The notes under the pieces are model-generated. The model was not told where the DNA came from and did no database searches. It worked only from the letters and a program-made list of their open reading frames with translations. The position numbers and the translations under genes are program-made. Of a stretch of 64,000 nt of DNA, positions 1 to 13,600 are shown piece after piece. Numbering within the stretch: position 1 is the stretch's first letter; each line of letters begins with the position of its first letter. This DNA comes from Edaphochlamys debaryana (lineage: Eukaryota; Chlorophyta; Chlorophyceae; Chlamydomonadales), in contig JAEHOE010000076.1 in assembly GCA_016858145.1 (NCBI GenBank), positions 1-64,000 of the forward strand, given 5' to 3'.

Positions 1-1650
1 TATCAATCTGTCTCCGCCGGGCCCCCCGCCGCCGCCGCATCACGCACCTGGTCGCCAAGCCACGGAACCATCACCGGGGCGGCGGCGCAGGCCTCAGGCG
101 CGGGGAAGCAGCGAGGCGCCTAAGGGTATCAATCTGTCTCCGCCGGGCCCCCGCCGCCGCTACGTCACGCACCTGGTCGCCCAAGCCACGGAGCACTCAC
201 CGGGGCGGCGGCGGCAGGGCCTCTGCGCGGGAAGCAGCGAGGCGCCTAAGTATTATCAATCTGTCTCCGCCGGGCCCCGCCGCCGCTGCATCACGCACCT
301 GGTCGCCCAAGCCACGGAACCTCACCGGGGCGGCGGCGGCAGGGCCTCAGCGGGGGAAGCAGCAGCGGGCGCCTAAGGATTATCAATCTGTCTCCGCCGG
401 GCCCGGCGCCGCCGCTACGTCATCACGCACCATGGTCGCCCAAGCCACGGAACCATCAACCGGGGCGGCGGCGGCAGGGCCTCTGCGCGGGGAAGCAGCG
501 GGAGGCGCCTAAGGATTATCAATCTGTCTCCGCCGGGCCCCCGCCGCCGCTGCGTCACGCACCTGGCCGCCCAGCCACGGACCATCACCGGGCGGCGGCG
601 GCAGGGCCTCTGCGCGGGGAAGCAGCGGAGGCGCCTAAGGATTATCAATCTGTCTCCGCCGGGCCCCCGCGCGCTACGTCACGCACACCTGGTCGCCCAG
701 CCACGGAACCATCACCCGGGGCGGCGGCGGCAGGGCCTCTGCGCGGGGAAGCAGCGGAGGCGCCTAAGGATATCAATCTGTCTCCGCCGGGCCCCCGCCG
801 CCGCTACGGTCACGCACCTGGTCGCCCAAGCCACGGACACATCACCGGGGCGGCGGCGGCAGGGCCTCTGCGCGGGAAGCAGCGAGCGCCTAAGGAGTAT
901 CAATCTGTCTCCGCCGGGCCCCGCCGCCTCTGCATTCACGCACCTGGTCGCGCCAAGCCACGGAACCATCACCGGGGCGGCGGCGGCAGGGCCTCTGCGC
1001 GGGGAAGCAGCGGAGGCGCCTAAGGATTATCAATCTGTCTCCGCCGGGCCCCCCCGCCGCCCTACGTCACGCACCTGGTCGCCCAAGCCACGGAACCATC
1101 ACCGGGCGGCGGCGGCAGGGCCTCTGCGCGGGGAAGCAGCCGCGGCGCCTAAGGAGTATCAATCTGTCTCCGCCGGGCCCCCGCCGCCGCTGCATCATCA
1201 GCACCTGGTCGCCCAAGCCACGGAACCACACCCCGGCGGCGGCGGCAGGGCCTCTGCGCGGGGAAGCAGCGGAGGCGCCTAAGGATTATCAATCTGTCTC
1301 CGCCGGGCCCCCGCCGCCGCGTGCATCACGCACCTGGTCCGCCCAGCCACGGAACCATCACCCCGGCGGCGCGGCAGGGCCTCTGCGCGGGGAAGAGCCG
1401 CGGCGCCTAAGGAGTATCAATCTGTCTCCGCCGGGCCCCCCGCCGCGCCGCTGCAATCACGACACTGTCGCCAAGCCACGCGAACCATAACCCCGGCGGC
1501 GCGGGCAGGGCCTCTGCGCGGGGAGGAAGCAGCGGCGGCGCCTAAGGATTATCAATCGGTCTCCTCCGGGCCCCCGCCGCCGCTACGTCACGCACCTGGC
1601 CGCCCAAGCCACGGAACAATCACCCCGGCGGCGGCGGCAGGGCCTCTGCG
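1..1650. repeat. Indel-rich left end of the satellite array
   Basis: This stretch is the same 129-bp satellite, but nearly every unit carries one to several 1-2 base insertions or deletions, for example extra bases in the variable site near 421 and 1321 and lost bases in the GGC and GGGG runs near 580-605, 880-900 and 1395. From about 1680 to 21842 such indels are rare (about 2400, 7303, 11043, 11150, 12976 and 15170). The abrupt change in error density at the sequence edge points to poorly corrected consensus rather than biological decay. Confidence 0.75.
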
Positions 1651-4600
1651 CGGGGAAGCAGCAGCGGCGCCTAAGGATGATCAATCTGTCTCCGCCGGGC
1701 CCCCGCCGCCGCTACGTCACGCACCTGGTCGCCCAAGCCACGGAGCCATCACCGGGGCGGCGGCGGCAGGGCCTCTGCGCGGGGAAGCAGCGGAGGCGCC
1801 TAAGGATTATCAATCTGTCTCCGCCGGGCCCCCGCCGCCGCTACGTCACGCACCTGGTCGCCCAAGCCACGGAACCATCACCCCGGCGGCGGCGGGCAGG
1901 GCCTCTGCGCGGGGAAGCAGCGGAGGCGCCTAAGGATGATCAATCTGTCTCCGCCGGGCCCCCGCCGCCGCTGCATCACGCACCTGGTCGCCCAAGCCAC
2001 GGAACCATCACCGGGGCGGCGGCGGCAGGGCCTCTGCGCGGGGAAGCAGCGGAGGCGCCTAAGGATTATCAATCTGTCTCCGCCGGGCCCCCGCCGCCGC
2101 TACGTCACGCACCTGGTCGCCCAAGCCACGGAACCATCACCGGGGCGGCGGCGGCAGGGCCTCTGCGCGGGGAAGCAGCGGAGGCGCCTAAGGATTATCA
2201 ATCTGTCTCCGCCGGGCCCCCGCCGCCGCCGCATCACGCACCTGGTCGCCAAAGCCACGGAACCATCACCGGGGCGGCGGCGGCAGGGCCTCAGCGCGGG
2301 GAAGCAGCCGCGGCGCCTAAGGATTATCAATCTGTCTCCGCCGGGCCCCCGCCGCCGCTGCATCACGCACCTGGTCGCCCAAGCCACGGAACCATCACCA
2401 GGGGCGGCGGCGGCAGGGCCTCTGCGCGGGGAAGCAGCAGCGGCGCCTAAGGATTATCAATCTGTCTTCGCCGGGCCCCCGCCGCCGCTACGTCACGCAC
2501 CTGGTCGCCCAAGCCACGGAACCATCACCGGGGCGGCGGCGGCAGGGCCTCTGCGCGGGGAAGCAGCGGCGGCGCCTAAGGAGTATCAATCTGTCTCCGC
2601 CGGGCCCCCGCCGCCGCCGCATCACGCACCTGGCCGCCCAAGCCACGGAACCATCACCAGGGCGGCGGCGGCAGGGCCTCTGCGCGGGGAAGCAGCGGAG
2701 GCGCCTAAGGATTATCAATCTGTCTCCGCCGGGCCCCCGCCGCCGCTACGTCACGCACCTGGTCGCCCAAGCCACGGAACCATCACCCCGGCGGCGGCGG
2801 CAGGGCCTCTGCGCGGGGAAGCAGCCGCGGCGCCTAAGGAGTATCAATCTGTCTCCGCCGGGCCCCCGCCGCCGCTGCATCACGCACCTGGTCGCCCAAG
2901 CCACGGAACCATACCCCCGGCGGCGGCGGCAGGGCCTCTGCGCGGGGAAGCAGCAGCGGCGCCTAAGGATGATCAATCTGTCTCCGCCGGGCCCCCGCCG
3001 CCGCTACGTCACGCACCTGGTCGCCCAAGCCACGGAGCCATCACCCCGGCGGCGGCGGCAGGGCCTCTGCGCGGGGAAGCAGCGGAGGCGCCTAAGGATG
3101 ATCAATCTGTCTCCGCCGGGCCCCCGCCGCCGCTGCATCACGCACCTGGTCGCCCAAGCCACGGAACCATCACCGGGGCGGCGGCGGCAGGGCCTCTGCG
3201 CGGGGAAGCAGCCGCGGCGCCTAAGGATTATCAATCTGTCTCCGCCGGGCCCCCGCCGCCGCTACGTCACGCACCTGGTCGCCCAAGCCACGGAACCATC
3301 ACCCCGGCGGCGGCGGCAGGGCCTCTGCGCGGGGAAGCAGCCGCGGCGCCTAAGGAGTATCAATCGGTCTCCGCCGGGCCCCCGCCGCCGCTGCATCACG
3401 CACCTGGTCGCCCAAGCCACGGAACCATACCCCCGGCGGCGGCGGCAGGGCCTCTGCGCGGGGAAGCAGCGGCGGCGCCTAAGGATTATCAATCGGTCTC
3501 CTCCGGGCCCCCGCCGCCGCTGCATCATGCACCTGGCCGCCCAAGCCACGGAACAATCACCCCGGCGGCGGCGGCAGGGCCTCTGCGCGGGGAAGCAGCA
3601 GCGGCGCCTAAGGATGATCAATCTGTCTCCGCCGGGCCCCCGCCGCCGCTACGTCACGCACCTGGTCGCCCAAGCCACGGAGCCATCACCGGGGCGGCGG
3701 CGGCAGGGCCTCTGCGCGGGGAAGCAGCGGAGGCGCCTAAGGATTATCAATCTGTCTCCGCCGGGCCCCCGCCGCCGCTACGTCACGCACCTGGTCGCCC
3801 AAGCCACGGAACCATCACCCCGGCGGCGGCGGCAGGGCCTCTGCGCGGGGAAGCAGCGGAGGCGCCTAAGGATGATCAATCTGTCTCCGCCGGGCCCCCG
3901 CCGCCGCTGCATCACGCACCTGGTCGCCCAAGCCACGGAACCATCACCGGGGCGGCGGCGGCAGGGCCTCTGCGCGGGGAAGCAGCGGAGGCGCCTAAGG
4001 ATTATCAATCTGTCTCCGCCGGGCCCCCGCCGCCGCTACGTCACGCACCTGGCCGCCCAAGCCACGGAACCATCACCGGGGCGGCGGCGGCAGGGCCTCT
4101 GCGCGGGGAAGCAGCGGAGGCGCCTAAGGATTATCAATCTGTCTCCGCCGGGCCCCCGCCGCCGCCGCATCACGCACCTGGTCGCCCAAGCCACGGAACC
4201 ATCACCGGGGCGGCGGCGGCAGGGCCTCAGCGCGGGGAAGCAGCGGAGGCGCCTAAGGATTATCAATCTGTCTCCGCCGGGCCCCCGCCGCCGCTACGTC
4301 ACGCACCTGGTCGCCCAAGCCACGGAGCAATCACCGGGGCGGCGGCGGCAGGGCCTCTGCGCGGGGAAGCAGCGGAGGCGCCTAAGTATTATCAATCTGT
4401 CTCCGCCGGGCCCCCGCCGCCGCTGCATCACGCACCTGGTCGCCCAAGCCACGGAACCATCACCGGGGCGGCGGCGGCAGGGCCTCAGCGCGGGGAAGCA
4501 GCAGCGGCGCCTAAGGATTATCAATCTGTCTCCGCCGGGCCCCCGCCGCCGCTACGTCACGCACCTGGTCGCCCAAGCCACGGAACCATACCCCCGGCGG

Positions 4601-7600
4601 CGGCGGCAGGGCCTCTGCGCGGGGAAGCAGCCGCGGCGCCTAAGGATTATCAATCTGTCTCCGCCGGGCCCCCGCCGCCGCTGCATCACGCACCTGGCCG
4701 CCCAAGCCACGGAACCATCACCGGGGCGGCGGCGGCAGGGCCTCTGCGCGGGGAAGCAGCGGAGGCGCCTAAGGATTATCAATCTGTCTCCGCCGGGCCC
4801 CCGCCGCCGCTACGTCACGCACCTGGTCGCCCAAGCCACGGAACCATCACCCCGGCGGCGGCGGCAGGGCCTCTGCGCGGGGAAGCAGCCGCGGCGCCTA
4901 AGGAGTATCAATCGGTCTCCGCCGGGCCCCCGCCGCCGCTGCATCACGCACCTGGTCGCCCAAGCCACGGAACCATACCCCCGGCGGCGGCGGCAGGGCC
5001 TCTGCGCGGGGAAGCAGCGGCGGCGCCTAAGGATTATCAATCGGTCTCCTCCGGGCCCCCGCCGCCGCTGCATCATGCACCTGGCCGCCCAAGCCACGGA
5101 ACAATCACCCCGGCGGCGGCGGCAGGGCCTCTGCGCGGGGAAGCAGCAGCGGCGCCTAAGGATTATCAATCTGTCTCCGCCGGGCCCCCGCCGCCGCTAC
5201 GTCACGCACCTGGTCGCCCAAGCCACGGAGCCATCACCGGGGCGGCGGCGGCAGGGCCTCTGCGCGGGGAAGCAGCGGAGGCGCCTAAGGATTATCAATC
5301 TGTCTCCGCCGGGCCCCCGCCGCCGCTACGTCACGCACCTGGTCGCCCAAGCCACGGAACCATCACCCCGGCGGCGGCGGCAGGGCCTCTGCGCGGGGAA
5401 GCAGCGGAGGCGCCTAAGGATGATCAATCTGTCTCCGCCGGGCCCCCGCCGCCGCTGCATCACGCACCTGGTCGCCCAAGCCACGGAACCATCACCGGGG
5501 CGGCGGCGGCAGGGCCTCTGCGCGGGGAAGCAGCGGAGGCGCCTAAGGATTATCAATCTGTCTCCGCCGGGCCCCCGCCGCCGCTGCATCACGCACCTGG
5601 TCGCCCAAGCCACGGAACCATCACCGGGGCGGCGGCGGCAGGGCCTCTGCGCGGGGAAGCAGCGGAGGCGCCTAAGGATTATCAATCTGTCTCCGCCGGG
5701 CCCCCGCCGCCGCCGCATCACGCACCTGGTCGCCAAAGCCACGGAACCATCACCGGGGCGGCGGCGGCAGGGCCTCAGCGCGGGGAAGCAGCCGCGGCGC
5801 CTAAGGATTATCAATCTGTCTCCGCCGGGCCCCCGCCGCCGCTGCATCACGCACCTGGTCGCCCAAGCCACGGAACCATCACCAGGGCGGCGGCGGCAGG
5901 GCCTCTGCGCGGGGAAGCAGCAGCGGCGCCTAAGGATTATCAATCTGTCTTCGCCGGGCCCCCGCCGCCGCTACGTCACGCACCTGGTCGCCCAAGCCAC
6001 GGAACCATCACCGGGGCGGCGGCGGCAGGGCCTCTGCGCGGGGAAGCAGCGGCGGCGCCTAAGGAGTATCAATCTGTCTCCGCCGGGCCCCCGCCGCCGC
6101 CGCATCACGCACCTGGCCGCCCAAGCCACGGAACCATCACCAGGGCGGCGGCGGCAGGGCCTCTGCGCGGGGAAGCAGCGGAGGCGCCTAAGGATTATCA
6201 ATCTGTCTCCGCCGGGCCCCCGCCGCCGCTACGTCACGCACCTGGTCGCCCAAGCCACGGAACCATCACCCCGGCGGCGGCGGCAGGGCCTCTGCGCGGG
6301 GAAGCAGCCGCGGCGCCTAAGGATTATCAATCTGTCTCCGCCGGGCCCCCGCCGCCGCTGCATCACGCACCTGGTCGCCAAAGCCACGGAACCATCACCG
6401 GGGCGGCGGCGGCAGGGCCTCTGCGCGGGGAAGCAGCGGCGGCGCCTAAGGAGTATCAATCGGTCTCCTCCGGGCCCCCGCCGCCGCTGCATCATGCACC
6501 TGGCCGCCCAAGCCACGGAACAATCACCCCGGCGGCGGCGGCAGGGCCTCTGCGCGGGGAAGCAGCGGAGGCGCCTAAGGATTATCAATCTGTCTCCGCC
6601 GGGCCCCCGCCGCCGCTACATCACGCACCTGGTCGCCCAAGCCACGGAACCGTCACCAGGGCGGCGGCGGCAGGGCCTCTGCGCGGGGAAGCAGCCGCGG
6701 CGCCTAAGGATTATCAATCTGTCTCCGCCGGGCCCCCGCCGCCGCTGCATCACGCACCTGGTCGCCCAAGCCACGGAACCATCACCGGGGCGGCGGCGGC
6801 AGGGCCTCTGCGCGGGGAAGCAGCGGAGGCGCCTAAGGATTATCAATCTGTCTCCGCCGGGCCCCCGCCGCCGCTACGTCACGCACCTGGTCGCCCAAGC
6901 CACGGAACCATCACCAGGGCGGCGGCGGCAGGGCCTCTGCGCGGGGAAGCAGCGGAGGCGCCTAAGGATTATCAATCGGTCTCCTCCGGGCCCCCGCCGC
7001 CGCTGCATCACGCACCTGGTCGCCCAAGCCACGGAACCATCACCCGGGGCGGCGGCGGCAGGGCCTCATGCGTGGGGAAGCAGCAGCGGCGCCTAAGGAT
7101 TATCAATCTGTCTCCGCCGGGCCCCCGCCGCCGCTACGTCACGCACCTGGTCGCCCAAGCCACGGAACCATCACCCCGGCGGCGGCGGCAGGGCCTCTGC
7201 GCGGGGAAGCAGCCGCGGCGCCTAAGGATTATCAATCTGTCTCCGCCGGGCCCCCGCCGCCGCTGCATCACGCACCTGGCCGCCCAAGCCACGGAACCAT
7301 CACCGGGCGGCGGCGGCAGGGCCTCTGCGCGGGGAAGCAGCGGAGGCGCCTAAGGATTATCAATCTGTCTCCGCCGGGCCCCCGCCGCCGCTACGTCACG
7401 CACCTGGTCGCCCAAGCCACGGAACCATCACCGGGGCGGCGGCGGCAGGGCCTCTGCGCGGGGAAGCAGCCGCGGCGCCTAAGGAGTATCAATCTGTCTC
7501 CGCCGGGCCCCCGCCGCCGCTGCATCACGCACCTGGTCGCCCAAGCCACGGAACCATCACCGGGGCGGCGGCGGCAGGGCCTCTGCGCGGGGAAGCAGCC

Positions 7601-10600
7601 GCGGCGCCTAAGGATTATCAATCGGTCTCCTCCGGGCCCCCGCCGCCGCTGCATCATGCACCTGGCCGCCCAAGCCACGGAACCATCACCGGGGCGGCGG
7701 CGGCAGGGCCTCTGCGCGGGGAAGCAGCAGCGGCGCCTAAGGATTATCAATCTGTCTCCGCCGGGCCCCCGCCGCCGCTACGTCACGCACCTGGTCGCCC
7801 AAGCCACGGAACCATCACCAGGGCGGCGGCGGCAGGGCCTCTGCGCGGGGAAGCAGCGGAGGCGCCTAAGGATTATCAATCGGTCTCCTCCGGGCCCCCG
7901 CCGCCGCTGCATCACGCACCTGGTCGCCCAAGCCACGGAACCATCACCGGGGCGGCGGCGGCAGGGCCTCAGCGTGGGGAAGCAGCAGCGGCGCCTAAGG
8001 ATTATCAATCTGTCTCCGCCGGGCCCCCGCCGCCGCTACGTCACGCACCTGGTCGCCCAAGCCACGGAACCATCACCCCGGCGGCGGCGGCAGGGCCTCT
8101 GCGCGGGGAAGCAGCCGCGGCGCCTAAGGATTATCAATCTGTCTCCGCCGGGCCCCCGCCGCCGCTGCATCACGCACCTGGCCGCCCAAGCCACGGAACC
8201 ATCACCGGGGCGGCGGCGGCAGGGCCTCTGCGCGGGGAAGCAGCGGAGGCGCCTAAGGATTATCAATCTGTCTCCGCCGGGCCCCCGCCGCCGCTACGTC
8301 ACGCACCTGGTCGCCCAAGCCACGGAACCATCACCGGGGCGGCGGCGGCAGGGCCTCTGCGCGGGGAAGCAGCCGCGGCGCCTAAGGAGTATCAATCTGT
8401 CTCCGCCGGGCCCCCGCCGCCGCTGCATCACGCACCTGGTCGCCCAAGCCACGGAACCATCACCGGGGCGGCGGCGGCAGGGCCTCTGCGCGGGGAAGCA
8501 GCAGCGGCGCCTAAGGAGTATCAATCGGTCTCCTCCGGGCCCCCGCCGCCGCTGCATCATGCACCTGGCCGCCCAAGCCACGGAACAATCACCCCGGCGG
8601 CGGCGGCAGGGCCTCTGCGCGGGGAAGCAGCAGCGGCGCCTAAGGATGATCAATCTGTCTCCGCCGGGCCCCCGCCGCCGCTGCGTCACGCACCTGGTCG
8701 CCCAAGCCACGGAGCCATCACCCCGGCGGCGGCGGCAGGGCCTCTGCGCGGGGAAGCAGCGGAGGCGCCTAAGGATTATCAATCTGTCTCCGCCGGGCCC
8801 CCGCCGCCGCTGCATCACGCACCTGGCCGCCCAAGCCACGGAACCATCACCGGGGCGGCGGCGGCAGGGCCTCAGCGCGGGGAAGCAGCCGCGGCGCCTA
8901 AGGATTATCAATCTGTCTCCGCCGGGCCCCCGCCGCCGCTACGTCACGCACCTGGTCGCCCAAGCCACGGAACCATCACCGGGGCGGCGGCGGCAGGGCC
9001 TCTGCGCGGGGAAGCAGCGGAGGCGCCTAAGGATTATCAATCTGTCTCCGCCGGGCCCCCGCCGCCGCTGCATCACGCACCTGGTCGCCCAAGCCACGGA
9101 ACCATCACCGGGGCGGCGGCGGCAGGGCCTCAGCGCGGGGAAGCAGCAGCGGCGCCTAAGGATTATCAATCTGTCTCCGCCGGGCCCCCGCCGCCGCTAC
9201 GTCACGCACCTGGTCGCCCAAGCCACGGAACCGTCACCCCGGCGGCGGCGGCAGGGCCTCTGCGCGGGGAAGCAGCCGCGGCTCCTAAGGAGTATCAATC
9301 TGTCTCCGCCGGGCCCCCGCCGCCGCTGCATCACGCACCTGGCCGCCCAAGCCACGGAACCATCACCGGGGCGGCGGCGGCAGGGCCTCTGCGCGGGGAA
9401 GCAGCGGAGGCGCCTAAGGAGTATCAATCTGTCTCCGCCGGGCCCCCGCCGCCGCTGCATCACGCACCTGGTCGCCCAAGCCACGGAACCATCACCCCGG
9501 CGGCGGCGGCAGGGCCTCTGCGCGGGGAAGCAGCCGCGGCGCCTAAGGATTATCAATCTGTCTCCGCCGGGCCCCCGCCGCCGCTGCATCACGCACCTGG
9601 TCGCCCAAGCCACGGAACCATACCCCCGGCGGCGGCGGCAGGGCCTCTGCGCGGGGAAGCAGCGGCGGCGCCTAAGGATTATCAATCGGTCTCCTCCGGG
9701 CCCCCGCCGCCGCTGCATCATGCACCTGGCCGCCCAAGCCACGGAACAATCACCCCGGCGGCGGCGGCAGGGCCTCAGCGTGGGGAAGCAGCAGCGGCGC
9801 CTAAGGATGATCAATCTGTCTCCGCCGGGCCCCCGCCGCCGCTACGTCACGCACCTGGTCGCCCAAGCCACGGAGCCATCACCCCGGCGGCGGCGGCAGG
9901 GCCTCTGCGCGGGGAAGCAGCGGAGGCGCCTAAGGATTATCAATCTGTCTCCGCCGGGCCCCCGCCGCCGCTACGTCACGCACCTGGTCGCCCAAGCCAC
10001 GGAACCATCACCCCGGCGGCGGCGGCAGGGCCTCTGCGCGGGGAAGCAGCCGCGGCGCCTAAGGAGTATCAATCTGTCTCCGCCGGGCCCCCGCCGCCGC
10101 TGCATCACGCACCTGGTCGCCCAAGCCACGGAACCATACCCCCGGCGGCGGCGGCAGGGCCTCTGCGCGGGGAAGCAGCCGCGGCGCCTAAGGAGTATCA
10201 ATCTGTCTCCGCCGGGCCCCCGCCGCCGCTGCATCACGCACCTGGTCGCCCAAGCCACGGAACCATACCCCCGGCGGCGGCGGCAGGGCCTCTGCGCGGG
10301 GAAGCAGCAGCGGCGCCTAAGGATGATCAATCTGTCTCCGCCGGGCCCCCGCCGCCGCTACGTCACGCACCTGGTCGCCCAAGCCACGGAGCCATCACCC
10401 CGGCGGCGGCGGCAGGGCCTCTGCGCGGGGAAGCAGCGGAGGCGCCTAAGGATGATCAATCTGTCTCCGCCGGGCCCCCGCCGCCGCTGCATCACGCACC
10501 TGGTCGCCCAAGCCACGGAACCATCACCGGGGCGGCGGCGGCAGGGCCTCTGCGCGGGGAAGCAGCGGAGGCGCCTAAGGATTATCAATCTGTCTCCGCC

Positions 10601-13600
10601 GGGCCCCCGCCGCCGCTACGTCACGCACCTGGCCGCCCAAGCCACGGAACCATCACCGGGGCGGCGGCGGCAGGGCCTCTGCGCGGGGAAGCAGCGGAGG
10701 CGCCTAAGGATTATCAATCTGTCTCCGCCGGGCCCCCGCCGCCGCTACGTCACGCACCTGGTCGCCCAAGCCACGGAACCATCACCGGGGCGGCGGCGGC
10801 AGGGCCTCAGCGCGGGGAAGCAGCGGAGGCGCCTAAGGAGTATCAATCTGTCTCCGCCGGGCCCCCGCCGCCGCTGCATCACGCACCTGGTCGCCCAAGC
10901 CACGGAACCATCACCAGGGCGGCGGCGGCAGGGCCTCTGCGCGGGGAAGCAGCAGCGGCGCCTAAGGATTATCAATCTGTCTCCGCCGGGCCCCCGCCGC
11001 CGCTACGTCACGCACCTGGTCGCCCAAGCCACGGAACCATCACCGGGCGGCGGCGGCAGGGCCTCTGCGCGGGGAAGCAGCGGAGGCGCCTAAGGATTAT
11101 CAATCTGTCTCCGCCGGGCCCCCGCCGCCGCTACGTCACGCACCTGGTCCGCCCAAGCCACGGAACCATCACCGGGGCGGCGGCGGCAGGGCCTCTGCGC
11201 GGGGAAGCAGCGGAGGCGCCTAAGGATTATCAATCTGTCTCCGCCGGGCCCCCGCCGCCGCTACGTCACGCACCTGGTCGCCCAAGCCACGGAACCATCA
11301 CCGGGGCGGCGGCGGCAGGGCCTCAGCGCGGGGAAGCAGCCGCGGCGCCTAAGGATTATCAATCTGTCTCCGCCGGGCCCCCGCCGCCGCTGCATCACGC
11401 ACCTGGTCGCCCAAGCCACGGAACCATACCCCCGGCGGCGGCGGCAGGGCCTCTGCGCGGGGAAGCAGCGGCGGCGCCTAAGGAGTATCAATCGGTCTCC
11501 TCCGGGCCCCCGCCGCCGCTGCATCATGCACCTGGCCGCCCAAGCCACGGAACAATCACCCCGGCGGCGGCGGCAGGGCCTCTGCGCGGGGAAGCAGCGG
11601 AGGCGCCTAAGGATTATCAATCTGTCTCCGCCGGGCCCCCGCCGCCGCTGCGTCACGCACCTGGTCGCCCAAGCCACGGAACCATCACCAGGGCGGCGGC
11701 GGCAGGGCCTCTGCGCGGGGAAGCAGCCGCGGCGCCTAAGGAGTATCAATCTGTCTCCGCCGGGCCCCCGCCGCCGCTGCATCACGCACCTGGTCGCCCA
11801 AGCCACGGAACCATCACCGGGGCGGCGGCGGCAGGGCCTCTGCGCGGGGAAGCAGCGGAGGCGCCTAAGGATTATCAATCTGTCTCCGCCGGGCCCCCGC
11901 CGCCGCTACGTCACGCACCTGGTCGCCCAAGCCACGGAACCATCACCGGGGCGGCGGCGGCAGGGCCTCAGCGCGGGGAAGCAGCCGCGGCGCCTAAGGA
12001 TTATCAATCTGTCTCCGCCGGGCCCCCGCCGCCGCTGCATCACGCACCTGGTCGCCCAAGCCACGGAACCATCACCAGGGCGGCGGCGGCAGGGCCTCTG
12101 CGCGGGGAAGCAGCAGCGGCGCCTAAGGATTATCAATCTGTCTCCGCCGGGCCCCCGCCGCCGCTACGTCACGCACCTGGTCGCCCAAGCCACGGAACCA
12201 TCACCGGGGCGGCGGCGGCAGGGCCTCTGCGCGGGGAAGCAGCGGAGGCGCCTAAGGATTATCAATCTGTCTCCGCCGGGCCCCCGCCGCCGCTACGTCA
12301 CGCACCTGGTCGCCCAAGCCACGGAACCATCACCGGGGCGGCGGCGGCAGGGCCTCAGCGCGGGGAAGCAGCCGCGGCGCCTAAGGATTATCAATCTGTC
12401 TCCGCCGGGCCCCCGCCGCCGCTGCATCACGCACCTGGTCGCCCAAGCCACGGAACCATCACCAGGGCGGCGGCGGCAGGGCCTCTGCGCGGGGAAGCAG
12501 CAGCGGCGCCTAAGGAGTATCAATCTGTCTCCGCCGGGCCCCCGCCGCCGCTACGTCACGCACCTGGTCGCCCAAGCCACGGAACCATCACCGGGGCGGC
12601 GGCGGCAGGGCCTCTGCGCGGGGAAGCAGCGGAGGCGCCTAAGGATTATCAATCTGTCTCCGCCGGGCCCCCGCCGCCGCTACGTCACGCACCTGGCCGC
12701 CCAAGCCACGGAACCATCACCGGGGCGGCGGCGGCAGGGCCTCTGCGCGGGGAAGCAGCGGAGGCGCCTAAGGATTATCAATCTGTCTCCGCCGGGCCCC
12801 CGCCGCCGCTACGTCACGCACCTGGTCGCCCAAGCCACGGAACCATCACCGGGGCGGCGGCGGCAGGGCCTCAGCGCGGGGAAGCAGCCGCGGCGCCTAA
12901 GGATTATCAATCTGTCTCCGCCGGGCCCCCGCCGCCGCTGCATCACGCACCTGGTCGCCCAAGCCACGGAACCATACCCCGGCGGCGGCGGCAGGGCCTC
13001 TGCGCGGGGAAGCAGCGGCGGCGCCTAAGGATTATCAATCGGTCTCCTCCGGGCCCCCGCCGCCGCTGCATCATGCACCTGGCCGCCCAAGCCACGGAAC
13101 AATCACCCCGGCGGCGGCGGCAGGGCCTCTGCGCGGGGAAGCAGCGGAGGCGCCTAAGGATTATCAATCTGTCTCCGCCGGGCCCCCGCCGCCGCTGCGT
13201 CACGCACCTGGTCGCCCAAGCCACGGAACCGTCACCCCGGCGGCGGCGGCAGGGCCTCTGCGCGGGGAAGCAGCCGCGGCGCCTAAGGAGTATCAATCTG
13301 TCTCCGCCGGGCCCCCGCCGCCGCTGCATCACGCACCTGGTCGCCCAAGCCACGGAACCATCACCGGGGCGGCGGCGGCAGGGCCTCTGCGCGGGGAAGC
13401 AGCGGAGGCGCCTAAGGATTATCAATCTGTCTCCGCCGGGCCCCCGCCGCCGCTACGTCACGCACCTGGTCGCCCAAGCCACGGAACCATCACCAGGGCG
13501 GCGGCGGCAGGGCCTCTGCGCGGGGAAGCAGCGGAGGCGCCTAAGGAGTATCAATCTGTCTCCGCCGGGCCCCCGCCGCCGCTGCATCACGCACCTGGTC

